From: Methylopumilus sp036567085
Lineage (GTDB): Bacteria; Pseudomonadota; Gammaproteobacteria; Burkholderiales; Methylophilaceae
Assembly: GCA_036567085.1 (NCBI GenBank)
Contig: DATCVG010000105.1
Coordinates: 1 to 8,985 of the forward strand
Reading direction: 5' to 3'
Length of the DNA: 8,985 nucleotides
Shown here: piece after piece, positions 1 through 6,576 of the stretch
Numbering within the stretch: the stretch's first letter is position 1
How the letters are laid out: each line of letters starts with the position of its first letter
The notes under the pieces: model-generated
Told to the model about the DNA's origin: nothing
Database searches by the model: none
Seen by the model: the letters and a program-made list of their open reading frames with translations, nothing else
Program-made: the position numbers and the translations under genes

Positions 1-903
1 TTTTATAAAATGATTAGAGAGATTCTTCGATTTAATAAGTCTTCAATCATCTTATTAAGTAGTAATGAAGAGATTAGTTTAGGTGATTATCTGAAACGAG
101 AAGGCTACTCGGATTTTTTTAAGAAATATTACATTTTACCGATGGGCTCAGCAATTTGGTCATCAAATATTAAAACGATGATGCAATTTCCTGCTAAATT
201 TTTTATACAATTTTTTAATAATCATGGCATGTTAAATATCAATGATAGACCGCAATGGTTAACAATCTCTGGGGGCTCAATTAACTATGTTAATAAAATG
301 ATCGAACCTTTTAGAAAAAAAATCAAAATCAATCAGAACATAAAATATGTAGAAAGAAAAAAAGATCATATTGCTATTCATCATAAAGATCGCATAGAAA
401 AATTTGACTGGGTATTTTTTGCTTGCCATAGTGATGAAGCTTTGAAATTAATCAAAAGTCCTAGCTTCCATGAAAAAAATATTTTAAAAGCGATTCCATA
501 TACAGATAATGAAGTGATCTTGCATTATGATGATCACTTTATGCCCAAAAGAAAGCTTGCTTGGGCAGCATGGAATTATCACATTGATGATAACGCCAAC
601 TCGCCAGCATCTCTAACTTATAATATGAATATATTACAGAATTTAAAAACGAAAGTACCTCTTTTAGTGACATTAAACCCATTGCAAAAAATCAACAAAA
701 AGAAAATTATTAAAACACTTTCTTATGCTCATCCACAATATAGTTTACGAAGTATTGAGGCGCAATCTAGGTACCATTTAGTTTCAGGGGTGAATCGAAC
801 TTCATTTGCTGGAGCATATTGGGGCAACGGCTTTCATGAAGATGGGGTTAAAAGTGCGCTTGACGCCATTCAACAATTCAATACTTTGCATAGATTTCAC
901 TAA
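1..903 (+). CDS. FAD-dependent amine-oxidase-like oxidoreductase, 5' end outside window
   Basis: The frame is open from base 1, so the Met codon at 10 is probably internal and the N-terminal FAD-binding Rossmann segment lies outside the window; about 300 residues are visible. Family members that sit beside DUF1365 and cfa-type genes are usually a little over 400 residues. Visible conserved pieces, in order: ILPMGSAIWS, WLTISGGSINYV, the strand DWVFFACHSDEAL, MPKRKLAWAAWNY, LTYNMNILQ, and a C-terminal flavin-contacting segment GAYWGNGFHEDG. These identify the 'NAD/FAD-dependent amine oxidase' group whose members are thought to act on lipid acyl chains rather than amines. The exact reaction is not established from sequence. 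The stop codon overlaps the next start by one base (TAATG), so the two genes are probably translationally coupled in one operon with the cfa-family gene. The family assignment is secure; the substrate is inference. Confidence 0.88.
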   Translation, partial: FYKMIREILRFNKSSIILLSSNEEISLGDYLKREGYSDFFKKYYILPMGSAIWSSNIKTMMQFPAKFFIQFFNNHGMLNINDRPQWLTISGGSINYVNKMIEPFRKKIKINQNIKYVERKKDHIAIHHKDRIEKFDWVFFACHSDEALKLIKSPSFHEKNILKAIPYTDNEVILHYDDHFMPKRKLAWAAWNYHIDDNANSPASLTYNMNILQNLKTKVPLLVTLNPLQKINKKKIIKTLSYAHPQYSLRSIEAQSRYHLVSGVNRTSFAGAYWGNGFHEDGVKSALDAIQQFNTLHRFH

Positions 904-1634
904 TGCAAGCAATCTACGAAGGGATTTTAAATCACACAAGGGTAAAACCGAGTAAGCATGCATTTCAATATCGCGTTCATATGTTATATCTTGATCTTGA
1001 TGATTTAGTGAAAACATTTTCAAATAAACTATTTTGGAGTTATAACCGTTTTAATTTGGGGTGTTTTTTAAGATCAGATTATTTTGGTCATTCAAAAAAT
1101 AGCTTAAAAAAATCAATACAAGATGAAATTAAAAAAAAGCTTCATTTTAAACATTATGGAAAAATATTTGTTTTAACTAGCCCTCGATACTTTGGCTATT
1201 GTTTTAATCCTGTGAGTTTTTATTATTGTTTTAATTTAAAAAATAAATTAGAAGTCATTGTATCGCATATTACTAATACACCATGGAATGAAAATTACGC
1301 TTATGTGCATGATTGCAGGGGATTAGAGCAACCAATGAAATACTTTGAGTTCCAAAAAAATTTTCATGTATCACCTTTTATGCCTATGAATATTCGGTAT
1401 GAATGGTCATTTAATGAGCCGGGACAAGAAATTATAGTATCTATGAATAATATACATAAAAAAGAGTTTATTTTTAATGCATCAATGAGGCTTTATAGAA
1501 AACCTTTAAATAATCAATCGCTTAATTATTTGCTCTTAAGCTTTCCACCAGAGACGTTTAAAACCATTATGGCTATTTATTGGAATGCTTTATGTTTAAA
1601 ATTTAAACGCATCCCTTTTTTTTCTCACCCTTAA
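903..1634 (+). CDS. DUF1365 family protein
   Basis: This 243-residue protein is a full-length DUF1365 member. Diagnostic motifs are the early HTRVKPSKHAFQYRV segment (residues 11-25) followed by LDLDDL, the central PRYFGYCFNPVSFYY (94-108), the ITNTPWNENYAYV segment, and KNFHVSPFM (152-160). No signal peptide or clear membrane helix is visible. The biochemical function of the family is not known to me. It recurs between a flavin amine-oxidase-like gene and a cyclopropane-synthase-family gene in many proteobacteria, so a role in modifying membrane fatty acids is the reasonable inference. The start ATG overlaps the upstream stop (TAATG), and the downstream gene begins 6 bases after this stop, so all three are almost certainly co-transcribed. 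Confidence 0.9.
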   Translation: MQAIYEGILNHTRVKPSKHAFQYRVHMLYLDLDDLVKTFSNKLFWSYNRFNLGCFLRSDYFGHSKNSLKKSIQDEIKKKLHFKHYGKIFVLTSPRYFGYCFNPVSFYYCFNLKNKLEVIVSHITNTPWNENYAYVHDCRGLEQPMKYFEFQKNFHVSPFMPMNIRYEWSFNEPGQEIIVSMNNIHKKEFIFNASMRLYRKPLNNQSLNYLLLSFPPETFKTIMAIYWNALCLKFKRIPFFSHP

Positions 1635-1640
1635 TATCTT

Positions 1641-2843
1641 ATGAAAAATATTTTACACCGACTTGCTAGAGCACTTATTTTTAATCAATTAAGAAAAATT
1701 AAAATAGGTCATATTGCTATTATCGAAGGACCTGAAAAATTTTCATTTGGAAAAAAAGGTACATTAAATGTCACATTAACAATTCATGATCCAAGATTTT
1801 ATGGGGCCTTGGCTTTTGGTGGTTCGATTGGTGTAAGTGAAGCATTCATGCAAAAGTTTTGGACTGTCAGCGATTTAACAAAGCTAATTCGTATCATGGC
1901 TATCAATCAAAATACGATGGATCGATTAGAAGGCGTATTTAATCTTTTTTTAAAGCCACTCCTCAAATTTCTCCATTATCTAAATCAAAATTCAGTCAAA
2001 GGAAGTCAGGTCAATATTTCCAAGCATTACGATTTGGGGAATGACTTTTTTTCATTATTTTTAGATTCAACCATGATGTATTCATCTGCAGTTTTTAGAA
2101 GCCCTCATGATTCACTCTATAAGGGATCTATCAATAAATTAGAGACTATTTGCAAAGGATTAGAACTTACTTCTCAAGACCATATCATTGAAATTGGTTC
2201 TGGCTGGGGAGGGTTTGCAATTTACGCTGCGCAAAATTTCGGATGTAAGGTCACCACAACAACTATTTCAAAAGAACAATATAAGTTCGTAAAACAAAAA
2301 ATTAAGGATTTAAAGTTGTCACATAAGATTAGGGTCTTATTTTCAGATTATCGGCATTTAAAAGGACAGTATGACAAATTAGTGTCTATTGAAATGTTAG
2401 AAGCTGTAGGTTATCAATATTACGATATCTATTTTAATGTCTGTAGCCAATTATTAAAGCCACATGGGCTCGCATTTATTCAAACTATTACCATTGCAGA
2501 TCAACGTTACGAAAAATCGAAGCGCTCAGTTGATTTTATTCAGCGATATATATTCCCTGGTAGCTGTATTCCTTCTATTACAGCATTACAAAATAGCATT
2601 TCCAAATCATCTGATTTAAAAATCTACAGCATTCAGGATATTGGCGAACATTATGCAAAAACGCTTGCATTGTGGAGAGAAGGTTTCTTTAAAAACCTCA
2701 AGCAGGTTAAAGCCCTAGGATTTGATGATGCTTTTATTCGCATGTGGCATTTTTACTTATCCTATTGTGAAGGAGGCTTTAAAGAGAAGGTCATTAGCGA
2801 TATACATCTTAAATTAATTAAACCTGGATACCGATCAAAATAA
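1641..2843 (+). CDS. Cyclopropane-fatty-acyl-phospholipid synthase family SAM methyltransferase
   Basis: This 400-residue protein transfers a one-carbon unit from S-adenosylmethionine to unsaturated acyl chains of membrane phospholipids. The order is a family N-terminal domain (about 1-115), the HYDLGNDFF lead-in (129-137), the SAM-binding motif EIGSGWGG (184-191), TISKEQ (208-213), SIEMLEAVG (249-257), and FIQRYIFPG (299-307). Compared with E. coli Cfa, the Cys of YSCA is Ser149 here (YSSA) and the His of the 'HTI' segment is Gln281 (QTITI). These are two bicarbonate-contacting positions in classical Cfa. The Glu (254) and probably the Tyr (338) are kept. The same changes are, as I recall, typical of family members found beside DUF1365 and amine-oxidase genes, so the product may be a methyl-branched or otherwise modified chain rather than a cyclopropane. 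That is why no cfa symbol is assigned. It is the last gene of the operon; no convincing terminator follows. Confidence 0.88.
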   Translation: MKNILHRLARALIFNQLRKIKIGHIAIIEGPEKFSFGKKGTLNVTLTIHDPRFYGALAFGGSIGVSEAFMQKFWTVSDLTKLIRIMAINQNTMDRLEGVFNLFLKPLLKFLHYLNQNSVKGSQVNISKHYDLGNDFFSLFLDSTMMYSSAVFRSPHDSLYKGSINKLETICKGLELTSQDHIIEIGSGWGGFAIYAAQNFGCKVTTTTISKEQYKFVKQKIKDLKLSHKIRVLFSDYRHLKGQYDKLVSIEMLEAVGYQYYDIYFNVCSQLLKPHGLAFIQTITIADQRYEKSKRSVDFIQRYIFPGSCIPSITALQNSISKSSDLKIYSIQDIGEHYAKTLALWREGFFKNLKQVKALGFDDAFIRMWHFYLSYCEGGFKEKVISDIHLKLIKPGYRSK

Positions 2844-2922
2844 GACTAGTTTTCTTGTATTTTTAAGCGTTTCGGCGCATGATAAAAACTGTAAAGTACT
2901 TAAGAATAAAGGGAGTAGCATG

Positions 2923-3681
2923 ATGAAAAAAATAATTCTATTGGTTTCAATTTTTTTAGTATCTAGTTTTTTTGCTTTGGGAGTTTCTGCTGAAACGCCA
3001 AATCTTTTAGATGGGGTGGTCGATAAGTACTTTAAAGGTAAAGTCTTAACTAAAACAGATGACATTACATTTGATGTAGCGAAAAGAGCGCTTGATGGCA
3101 CACAAGTCCCATTTAAATTTACAGCCAATAAAAAATATAAAAATATTTCAGTAGTAGTAGAGGGTAATCCACATCAATTGCCTGGCATTGGATCTCTTGC
3201 ATTGACTATGTATCCTAAGGTGGCTCCATTTACATTTGAAACACATATTCGTATGGAACAAGATAGTTATGTAGATGTGATAGCAGAAGATGAAGAAGGC
3301 AAGTTTTTTTATAATCAAGTAGCGATTCGCTCTGCAGGTGGTTGTTCAGCAGGGGTTACTTATGATGCTGACTCTGTTTTAAAAGAAATAGGCACTATGA
3401 AAGTATTACATACTGATACAAGAGCCTCTGTGTTCATTAAACATCCGCAGCATAATGGTTTTCAAGCCAATTTAAGTAATTACACAGGACTTTTCATTTT
3501 GCCTGAGTGGCATTTATCAAGTGTTGTAGTTAAAGATCAAGAAAAAGAAATTTGGAGTGCTGAGTTTGGTGGAGGAAGTACCGCTGAGAATCCTTTCTTT
3601 GTTTTTGACGCCCCTAAAATTAAGGGTAATCTTCAAGTTTTAGCAGTAGATACTCAAGGTAAGCAATTTATTGGCAAATGA
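2923..3681 (+). CDS. Exported SoxYZ-like fusion carrier protein (quinoprotein dehydrogenase-associated type)
   Basis: An N-terminal signal peptide (lysines, hydrophobic core, then GVSA followed by ETPN, predicted cut after about residue 24 counted from the ATG at 2920) sends it to the periplasm. The first half is SoxY-like and ends in IRSAGGCSAGV, whose cysteine (about residue 142) corresponds to the substrate-carrying Cys of the SoxY GGCGG tail. The second half (about 165-253) is SoxZ-like, with IKHPQHNGFQ near its start and an FGGGSTAENPFFVF segment. In true SoxY the Cys arm is the C-terminus; here it is an internal linker to the SoxZ half. The family is known as an SoxYZ-like carrier associated with PQQ dehydrogenases of methylotrophs; its cargo is unknown to me. 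ATG occurs at 2920 and 2923; the purine-rich AAAGGGAG at 2908-2914 gives better spacing to 2923. No other sox genes lie nearby. Confidence 0.85.
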   Translation: MKKIILLVSIFLVSSFFALGVSAETPNLLDGVVDKYFKGKVLTKTDDITFDVAKRALDGTQVPFKFTANKKYKNISVVVEGNPHQLPGIGSLALTMYPKVAPFTFETHIRMEQDSYVDVIAEDEEGKFFYNQVAIRSAGGCSAGVTYDADSVLKEIGTMKVLHTDTRASVFIKHPQHNGFQANLSNYTGLFILPEWHLSSVVVKDQEKEIWSAEFGGGSTAENPFFVFDAPKIKGNLQVLAVDTQGKQFIGK

Positions 3682-3759
3682 TTTATTTATGTCAAAGCGC
3701 TTTAATTTGAAGCTTGTTAAATTTTAATTTAGTCTTTGATTTGTTACTAATATTTAACG

Positions 3760-3765
3760 AAGGAG
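3760..3765 (+). promoter_or_regulatory. Strong ribosome binding site supporting a TTG start
   Basis: AAGGAG lies 6 bases before the TTG at 3772. It decides the non-ATG start of the PepSY protein: no ATG is available before the end of the membrane helix. Confidence 0.75.
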
Positions 3766-3771
3766 AAAATT

Positions 3772-4089
3772 TTGAAAAAGTATTTAGCTATAGTAGCAGC
3801 CATTCTTGTTGCGGTATTGGTAGGTGCAGTTTTATTTTTTGGTAAAACCTACAAACATGATGACAGACCGATTATAAGTGATATAGAAAAACATAACCAA
3901 ATGATGACAGGATGTATGAAAACTGCTTTAAATAAACATCCGGGTGCTATTGTTGAGATTGAAATGGAAAAAGAAGATGGTAAGCCTATATTTGATATTG
4001 ACATTCAAGGATCTGATGGCAAATATTGGGAGATTGAATGTGATGCCGAAACTGGTCAAGTCATAGAAGATAATCTAGACCGAGATTAA
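3772..4089 (+). CDS. Small membrane-anchored PepSY domain protein
   Basis: The 105-residue product starts at TTG. An N-terminal hydrophobic helix (about residues 4-23) acts as an uncleaved anchor or signal peptide and places the rest in the periplasm. Residues about 46-100 form a single PepSY domain: TALNKHPGAIVEIEMEKEDG, then FDIDIQGSDGKYWEIECDAETGQVIE, which has the family pattern of a strand, an acidic 'DGK' turn and the C-terminal DAETG turn. Two cysteines (48 and 90) are present and could pair after export. PepSY proteins of this size are small periplasmic modules, often linked to regulation of other exported proteins; the partner here is unknown. It lies 90 bases after the SoxYZ-like gene on the same strand, so they may share a transcript, although a separate promoter in 3682-3760 is possible. 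A clear terminator follows at 4106-4138. Confidence 0.85.
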   Translation: MKKYLAIVAAILVAVLVGAVLFFGKTYKHDDRPIISDIEKHNQMMTGCMKTALNKHPGAIVEIEMEKEDGKPIFDIDIQGSDGKYWEIECDAETGQVIEDNLDRD

Positions 4090-4105
4090 AATTTTTTTGA
4101 ATTTT

Positions 4106-4138
4106 AAAAAACCACTTAGTATTTTAAGTGGTTTTTTT
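4106..4138. terminator. Rho-independent terminator, probably bidirectional
   Basis: A perfect 13-bp inverted repeat (AAAAAACCACTTA at 4106-4118 and its complement at 4125-4137) has a 6-base loop and ends in a T-run on the plus strand. The left arm begins with an A-run, which becomes a U-run on the minus strand. It can therefore stop both the PepSY transcript and the convergent alkA transcript. The stretch from 4139 to 4248 is AT-rich and shows nothing else. Confidence 0.88.
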
Positions 4139-4248
4139 ATGAGGCATTCAAATTCTATATATGGCTAATTAAATAGTGCTAATTATTAATAAGACCCTAA
4201 TTTCAGAATAGATAAATAATATACGTGAATCTCTCTTAATACTTGAAT

Positions 4249-4881
4249 TTAACATTGATTTGAACGCCATAGATACCAAGTCGCAATGGTCCGATAAGGT
4301 TTCCATATTTCACCGATCAACAATAGCTCTCTAGGCTTTGGTAAAGTGCCTAATTTTTTTAAAGCTTGATACCCTTTTTGAACACCAAGATCATGCGTAG
4401 GAAGAATATCTAATCTACCAAGATTAAATATAAGTATCATCTGTGCTGTCCAAATACCTACACCTTTTATTGAGCTTAGCCTTTTAATAATTTCATTATC
4501 ACTTAAATGAATAATTTCATTTTCCTCTGGAATAATTTTATTAATAGCAGCTTCAGCTATCCGGTATAAAGTTTCTATTTTTGTTTGAGAAAAACCACTT
4601 TCACGAATAAGTGATGAGTCTGCTTCAAGAAGTTCGTGTGCTTGAGGAAAACGGCCATTAAATTGAGCTAAGAATCTTTGAAATATATTTTCAGCCGCTT
4701 TAATATTTAATTGCTGATACGCAATTGTTTTTAATAGTGACTCGTAAGGAGATAGCTCAGAGGATAGTTTTAAATGACAAGCGCCTACTTTTTTTATTAA
4801 GCCTTCCCAATCTTTATCAAGTCTAGATAAAAATGAGACAGATGCTTTAAGTTGATAATGTGAGAGCGTTTTGGTTACCAA
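4249..4881 (-). CDS. DNA-3-methyladenine glycosylase II family protein (AlkA-like, HhH-GPD)
   Basis: This 210-residue base-excision repair glycosylase removes alkylated bases from DNA. Visible features are the early TIAYQQLNIKAA motif (52-63), the helix-hairpin-helix LSSIKGVGIWTA (135-146), the catalytic aspartate in LPTHDLG (Asp164), and the C-terminal WKPYRTIATWYLWR block (193-206). Length matches the short bacterial AlkA-like group, which lacks the N-terminal Ada-type and AlkA extension domains. The start is TTG at 4881: a TGA lies six codons upstream in frame and no ATG follows before the conserved region. No good ribosome binding site precedes it. It overlaps the 3' end of the short-chain dehydrogenase gene by 7 bases, which points to translational coupling and one transcript. 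Specificity among alkylated bases cannot be read from sequence. Confidence 0.88.
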   Translation of the reverse strand: MVTKTLSHYQLKASVSFLSRLDKDWEGLIKKVGACHLKLSSELSPYESLLKTIAYQQLNIKAAENIFQRFLAQFNGRFPQAHELLEADSSLIRESGFSQTKIETLYRIAEAAINKIIPEENEIIHLSDNEIIKRLSSIKGVGIWTAQMILIFNLGRLDILPTHDLGVQKGYQALKKLGTLPKPRELLLIGEIWKPYRTIATWYLWRSNQC

Positions 4882-5570
4882 GGAATTTTTTTGCCATCAT
4901 AAGCAATAAATTGACCCGAAGTTTTTATGGAAAGTTTATCAATTTGACGTTTCATACCAGTAACACTTTCATCTGCATCAATCAGTCCATTAGGACCTCC
5001 CATATCTGTTCTGACCCATCCAGGATGAAGCGTAATGACTGATAAATCATATGGCTTTAAATCAATAGATAAGCTTTTCATAACCATATTCAAAGCTGTT
5101 TTACTTGATCGATAAAGATATTCCCCGCCACCTGAATTATCATCAATACTTCCCATCTTGCTTGTGAGGGATGCAATCTTTTTTAATTGACCTTTTTTAA
5201 GATGAGGTAGCAATGCTTTTGTCATTTTAAATGCAGCAAGCGTATTAATTTTAAAAGCGTCAAGCCAGATTTTATAATCAATATGATCGATTGAGCTGTC
5301 TGGATAAATGCCTGCATTATTAATAAGGATGTCGATGGATTTTTTGAATGATTTTGCAAACAGATCAATGGATGAAAAATTGGCTACATTAAGTTTGTGA
5401 ATTGAAATAGCTTTAAAGTTTTCTTGAAGCTGATGAAGTTCATCTTTTTTATTTATCATTCTAGTACATGCGATGACTTGATAACCATCTAAAGCGTATT
5501 GTTTGACAAATTCAAGGCCTAAACCCCTATTTGCACCAGTGATGAGAACCGTATATTTAATTGGAGACAT
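4875..5570 (-). CDS. Short-chain dehydrogenase/reductase (CsgA/C-factor-like)
   Basis: A 231-residue NAD(P)-dependent oxidoreductase with the classical SDR order: cofactor-binding TGANRGLG (11-18), NNAG (84-87), the active-site Asn of KINTLAAF (109), the serine region ASLTSKMGS (Ser137 likely catalytic), the YxxxK pair Tyr153/Lys157, and PGWVRTDMGG (183-192). No signal peptide is present, so it is cytosolic. It resembles the short C-factor-type SDRs annotated around sugar- and lipid-modifying genes; the substrate is unknown. ATG at 5570 is the start; it is preceded by a T-run and no Shine-Dalgarno is visible. The gene leads an operon with the alkA-like gene. A different SDR often accompanies amine-oxidase/DUF1365/cfa clusters, but this one is on the opposite strand and 2 kb away, so a pathway link is only a guess. 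Confidence 0.88.
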   Translation of the reverse strand: MSPIKYTVLITGANRGLGLEFVKQYALDGYQVIACTRMINKKDELHQLQENFKAISIHKLNVANFSSIDLFAKSFKKSIDILINNAGIYPDSSIDHIDYKIWLDAFKINTLAAFKMTKALLPHLKKGQLKKIASLTSKMGSIDDNSGGGEYLYRSSKTALNMVMKSLSIDLKPYDLSVITLHPGWVRTDMGGPNGLIDADESVTGMKRQIDKLSIKTSGQFIAYDGKKIPW

Positions 5571-5595
5571 AAAAAAATATGAAACAATAAAGGTT

Positions 5596-5602
5596 TATAA
5601 TA
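5596..5602. promoter_or_regulatory. Overlapping divergent -10 elements between SDR and pentapeptide genes
   Basis: A perfect TATAAT (5596-5601) on the plus strand sits 27 bases before the pentapeptide-gene ATG at 5629. It shares its bases with TATTAT (5602-5597) on the minus strand, about 26 bases before the SDR ATG. Neither has a good -35: the minus candidate AATACA at 5625-5620 has 17-base spacing and matches the consensus at three of six positions. If both are used, the two promoters compete for one site. The intergenic region is only 58 bases long. Confidence 0.4.
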
Positions 5603-5628
5603 AAACAAAATCTTTAGGATGTATTGAT

Positions 5629-6576
5629 ATGCTATTAAAAAGATATTGGATTTTATTTTTACTTTTTATAGCCCATCTTGCCTATGCCGGCGAATTTGGT
5701 AACTATTGTCTTATAAGTCTTTCCGAAGGGCATTTTCTTAAAACAGACTGTTCGGTGAATTCAATATACAAAGGCAAAGAATATTGTTTTGGTAGCGAAG
5801 TCAGCAAAGAAATCTTCTTAAAAACACCTGATGAGTTTATCAAAAAAGCTGCTGTATTCTACGAAAAAAATAAAGAAGTTGACCGTCAGAAAATATCACA
5901 AGAAGACTTATTAAAAGAGATCAAAAGTCCTGATTGTGATTTCTCAAGTAAAGACTTAGGTTATTTAGATTTGAATGGTTTAGATTTAAGCCATTGTAAA
6001 ATGGTCAATACAAGTGTCTTTGGTGCGAATCTCATTGGTGCTAATTTATCCAATAGCAATATGCAAAGAGCTTATTTGAATTTAGCGCGCCTTGAAAAAG
6101 CTAATTTTTCAGGGGCTAATTTAACGGAGGCCATAATCTTTCAAGCCATTTTTGGTGAAACTAATTTTAAAGGCGCCAATTTAACGCGTGCTCGTGTGAT
6201 TGGCACATTAGGCGCAGTCAATATGTCAGGAGCTACAATTAAATATGGCCAATTCGGTTTGGATGTTGGCAATCAACCTATGGGACAAATGAAATTTGAT
6301 TCAGTCGGTGGTAAATTTTACAAAGCGAATTTTGAGGGGGCTGACTTAAATATTGCGAGTTTTACATTTGGCGATTTAAGAGAGGCTAATTTAAGAAATA
6401 CGAATATGTATCGCGCTGATTTAATCCAAGCCGATTTAACAGGCGCTGATTTGACGAATGCAGATTTAACCGATGCGAATGTCGATGGTGCGATTTTTAC
6501 TGGTGTCAAAGGCCTTTCAACAGTGAAAGGTTTTTCAACAGTGAAAGGTAAATGCCGTGATTGTGGCATGCCTTAA
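5629..6576 (+). CDS. Exported YHS-like / pentapeptide-repeat protein
   Basis: A 315-residue protein with a clear signal peptide (LLKRYWILFLLFIAHLAYA, cut after residue 20). Residues about 21-80 resemble a YHS domain: NYC, an IYKGKEYCFGSE strand pair, then IFLKTPDEFIKKA. Some YHS domains bind metal through cysteines, and Cys27, Cys41 and Cys53 are available here, but metal binding is not shown. From about 107 to 292 the chain is made of pentapeptide repeats (GANL, GADL, EANL, TNADL types), predicted to form a right-handed square beta-helix. The regular repeats break at about 190-231. The end carries a duplicated STVKG unit and a CRDCG motif. A longer reading from the TTG at 5503 is rejected because it would cover the SDR gene and bury the signal peptide; AGGA at 5616-5619 supports ATG 5629. 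Function is unknown. Its stop codon overlaps that of the convergent phospholipase D gene. Confidence 0.82.
   Translation: MLLKRYWILFLLFIAHLAYAGEFGNYCLISLSEGHFLKTDCSVNSIYKGKEYCFGSEVSKEIFLKTPDEFIKKAAVFYEKNKEVDRQKISQEDLLKEIKSPDCDFSSKDLGYLDLNGLDLSHCKMVNTSVFGANLIGANLSNSNMQRAYLNLARLEKANFSGANLTEAIIFQAIFGETNFKGANLTRARVIGTLGAVNMSGATIKYGQFGLDVGNQPMGQMKFDSVGGKFYKANFEGADLNIASFTFGDLREANLRNTNMYRADLIQADLTGADLTNADLTDANVDGAIFTGVKGLSTVKGFSTVKGKCRDCGMP
6515..6548 (+). repeat. In-frame tandem duplication, 18-base period
   Basis: TTTCAACAGTGAAAGG occurs at 6515-6530 and again, identical, at 6533-6548. The period is 18 bases, so it adds exactly six residues (a second STVKG unit) to the C-terminus of the pentapeptide protein without changing frame. 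Identity over 16 of 16 bases suggests a recent duplication. Confidence 0.85.

Noticed and set aside
2844..2922. Promoter or terminator between the cfa-like and SoxYZ-like genes
   Set aside because: The best -35/-10 pairing (TTGTAT with TGATAA or GATAAA) has 19 to 20 base spacing, and no stable hairpin with a T-run is present; too weak to list.
2835..3128. Minus-strand 97-residue open frame over the SoxYZ-like gene start
   Set aside because: It is antisense to a gene with a good ribosome binding site, signal peptide and family match, and has no domain of its own.
3694..3703. AAAGCGCTTT palindrome after the SoxYZ-like gene as a terminator
   Set aside because: It has no loop and no following T-run. 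The same 8-base core in the hupB terminator is explained by that hairpin.
5503..5628. N-terminal extension of the pentapeptide protein from a TTG at 5503
   Set aside because: It would overlap the start of the SDR gene on the other strand, and it would put 42 residues in front of a clear signal peptide. ATG 5629 has AGGA at suitable spacing.
6318..6569. Minus-strand repetitive 83-residue open frame (KSA repeats)
   Set aside because: It is the antisense reading of the pentapeptide repeats; the regularity comes from the plus-strand coding repeats.
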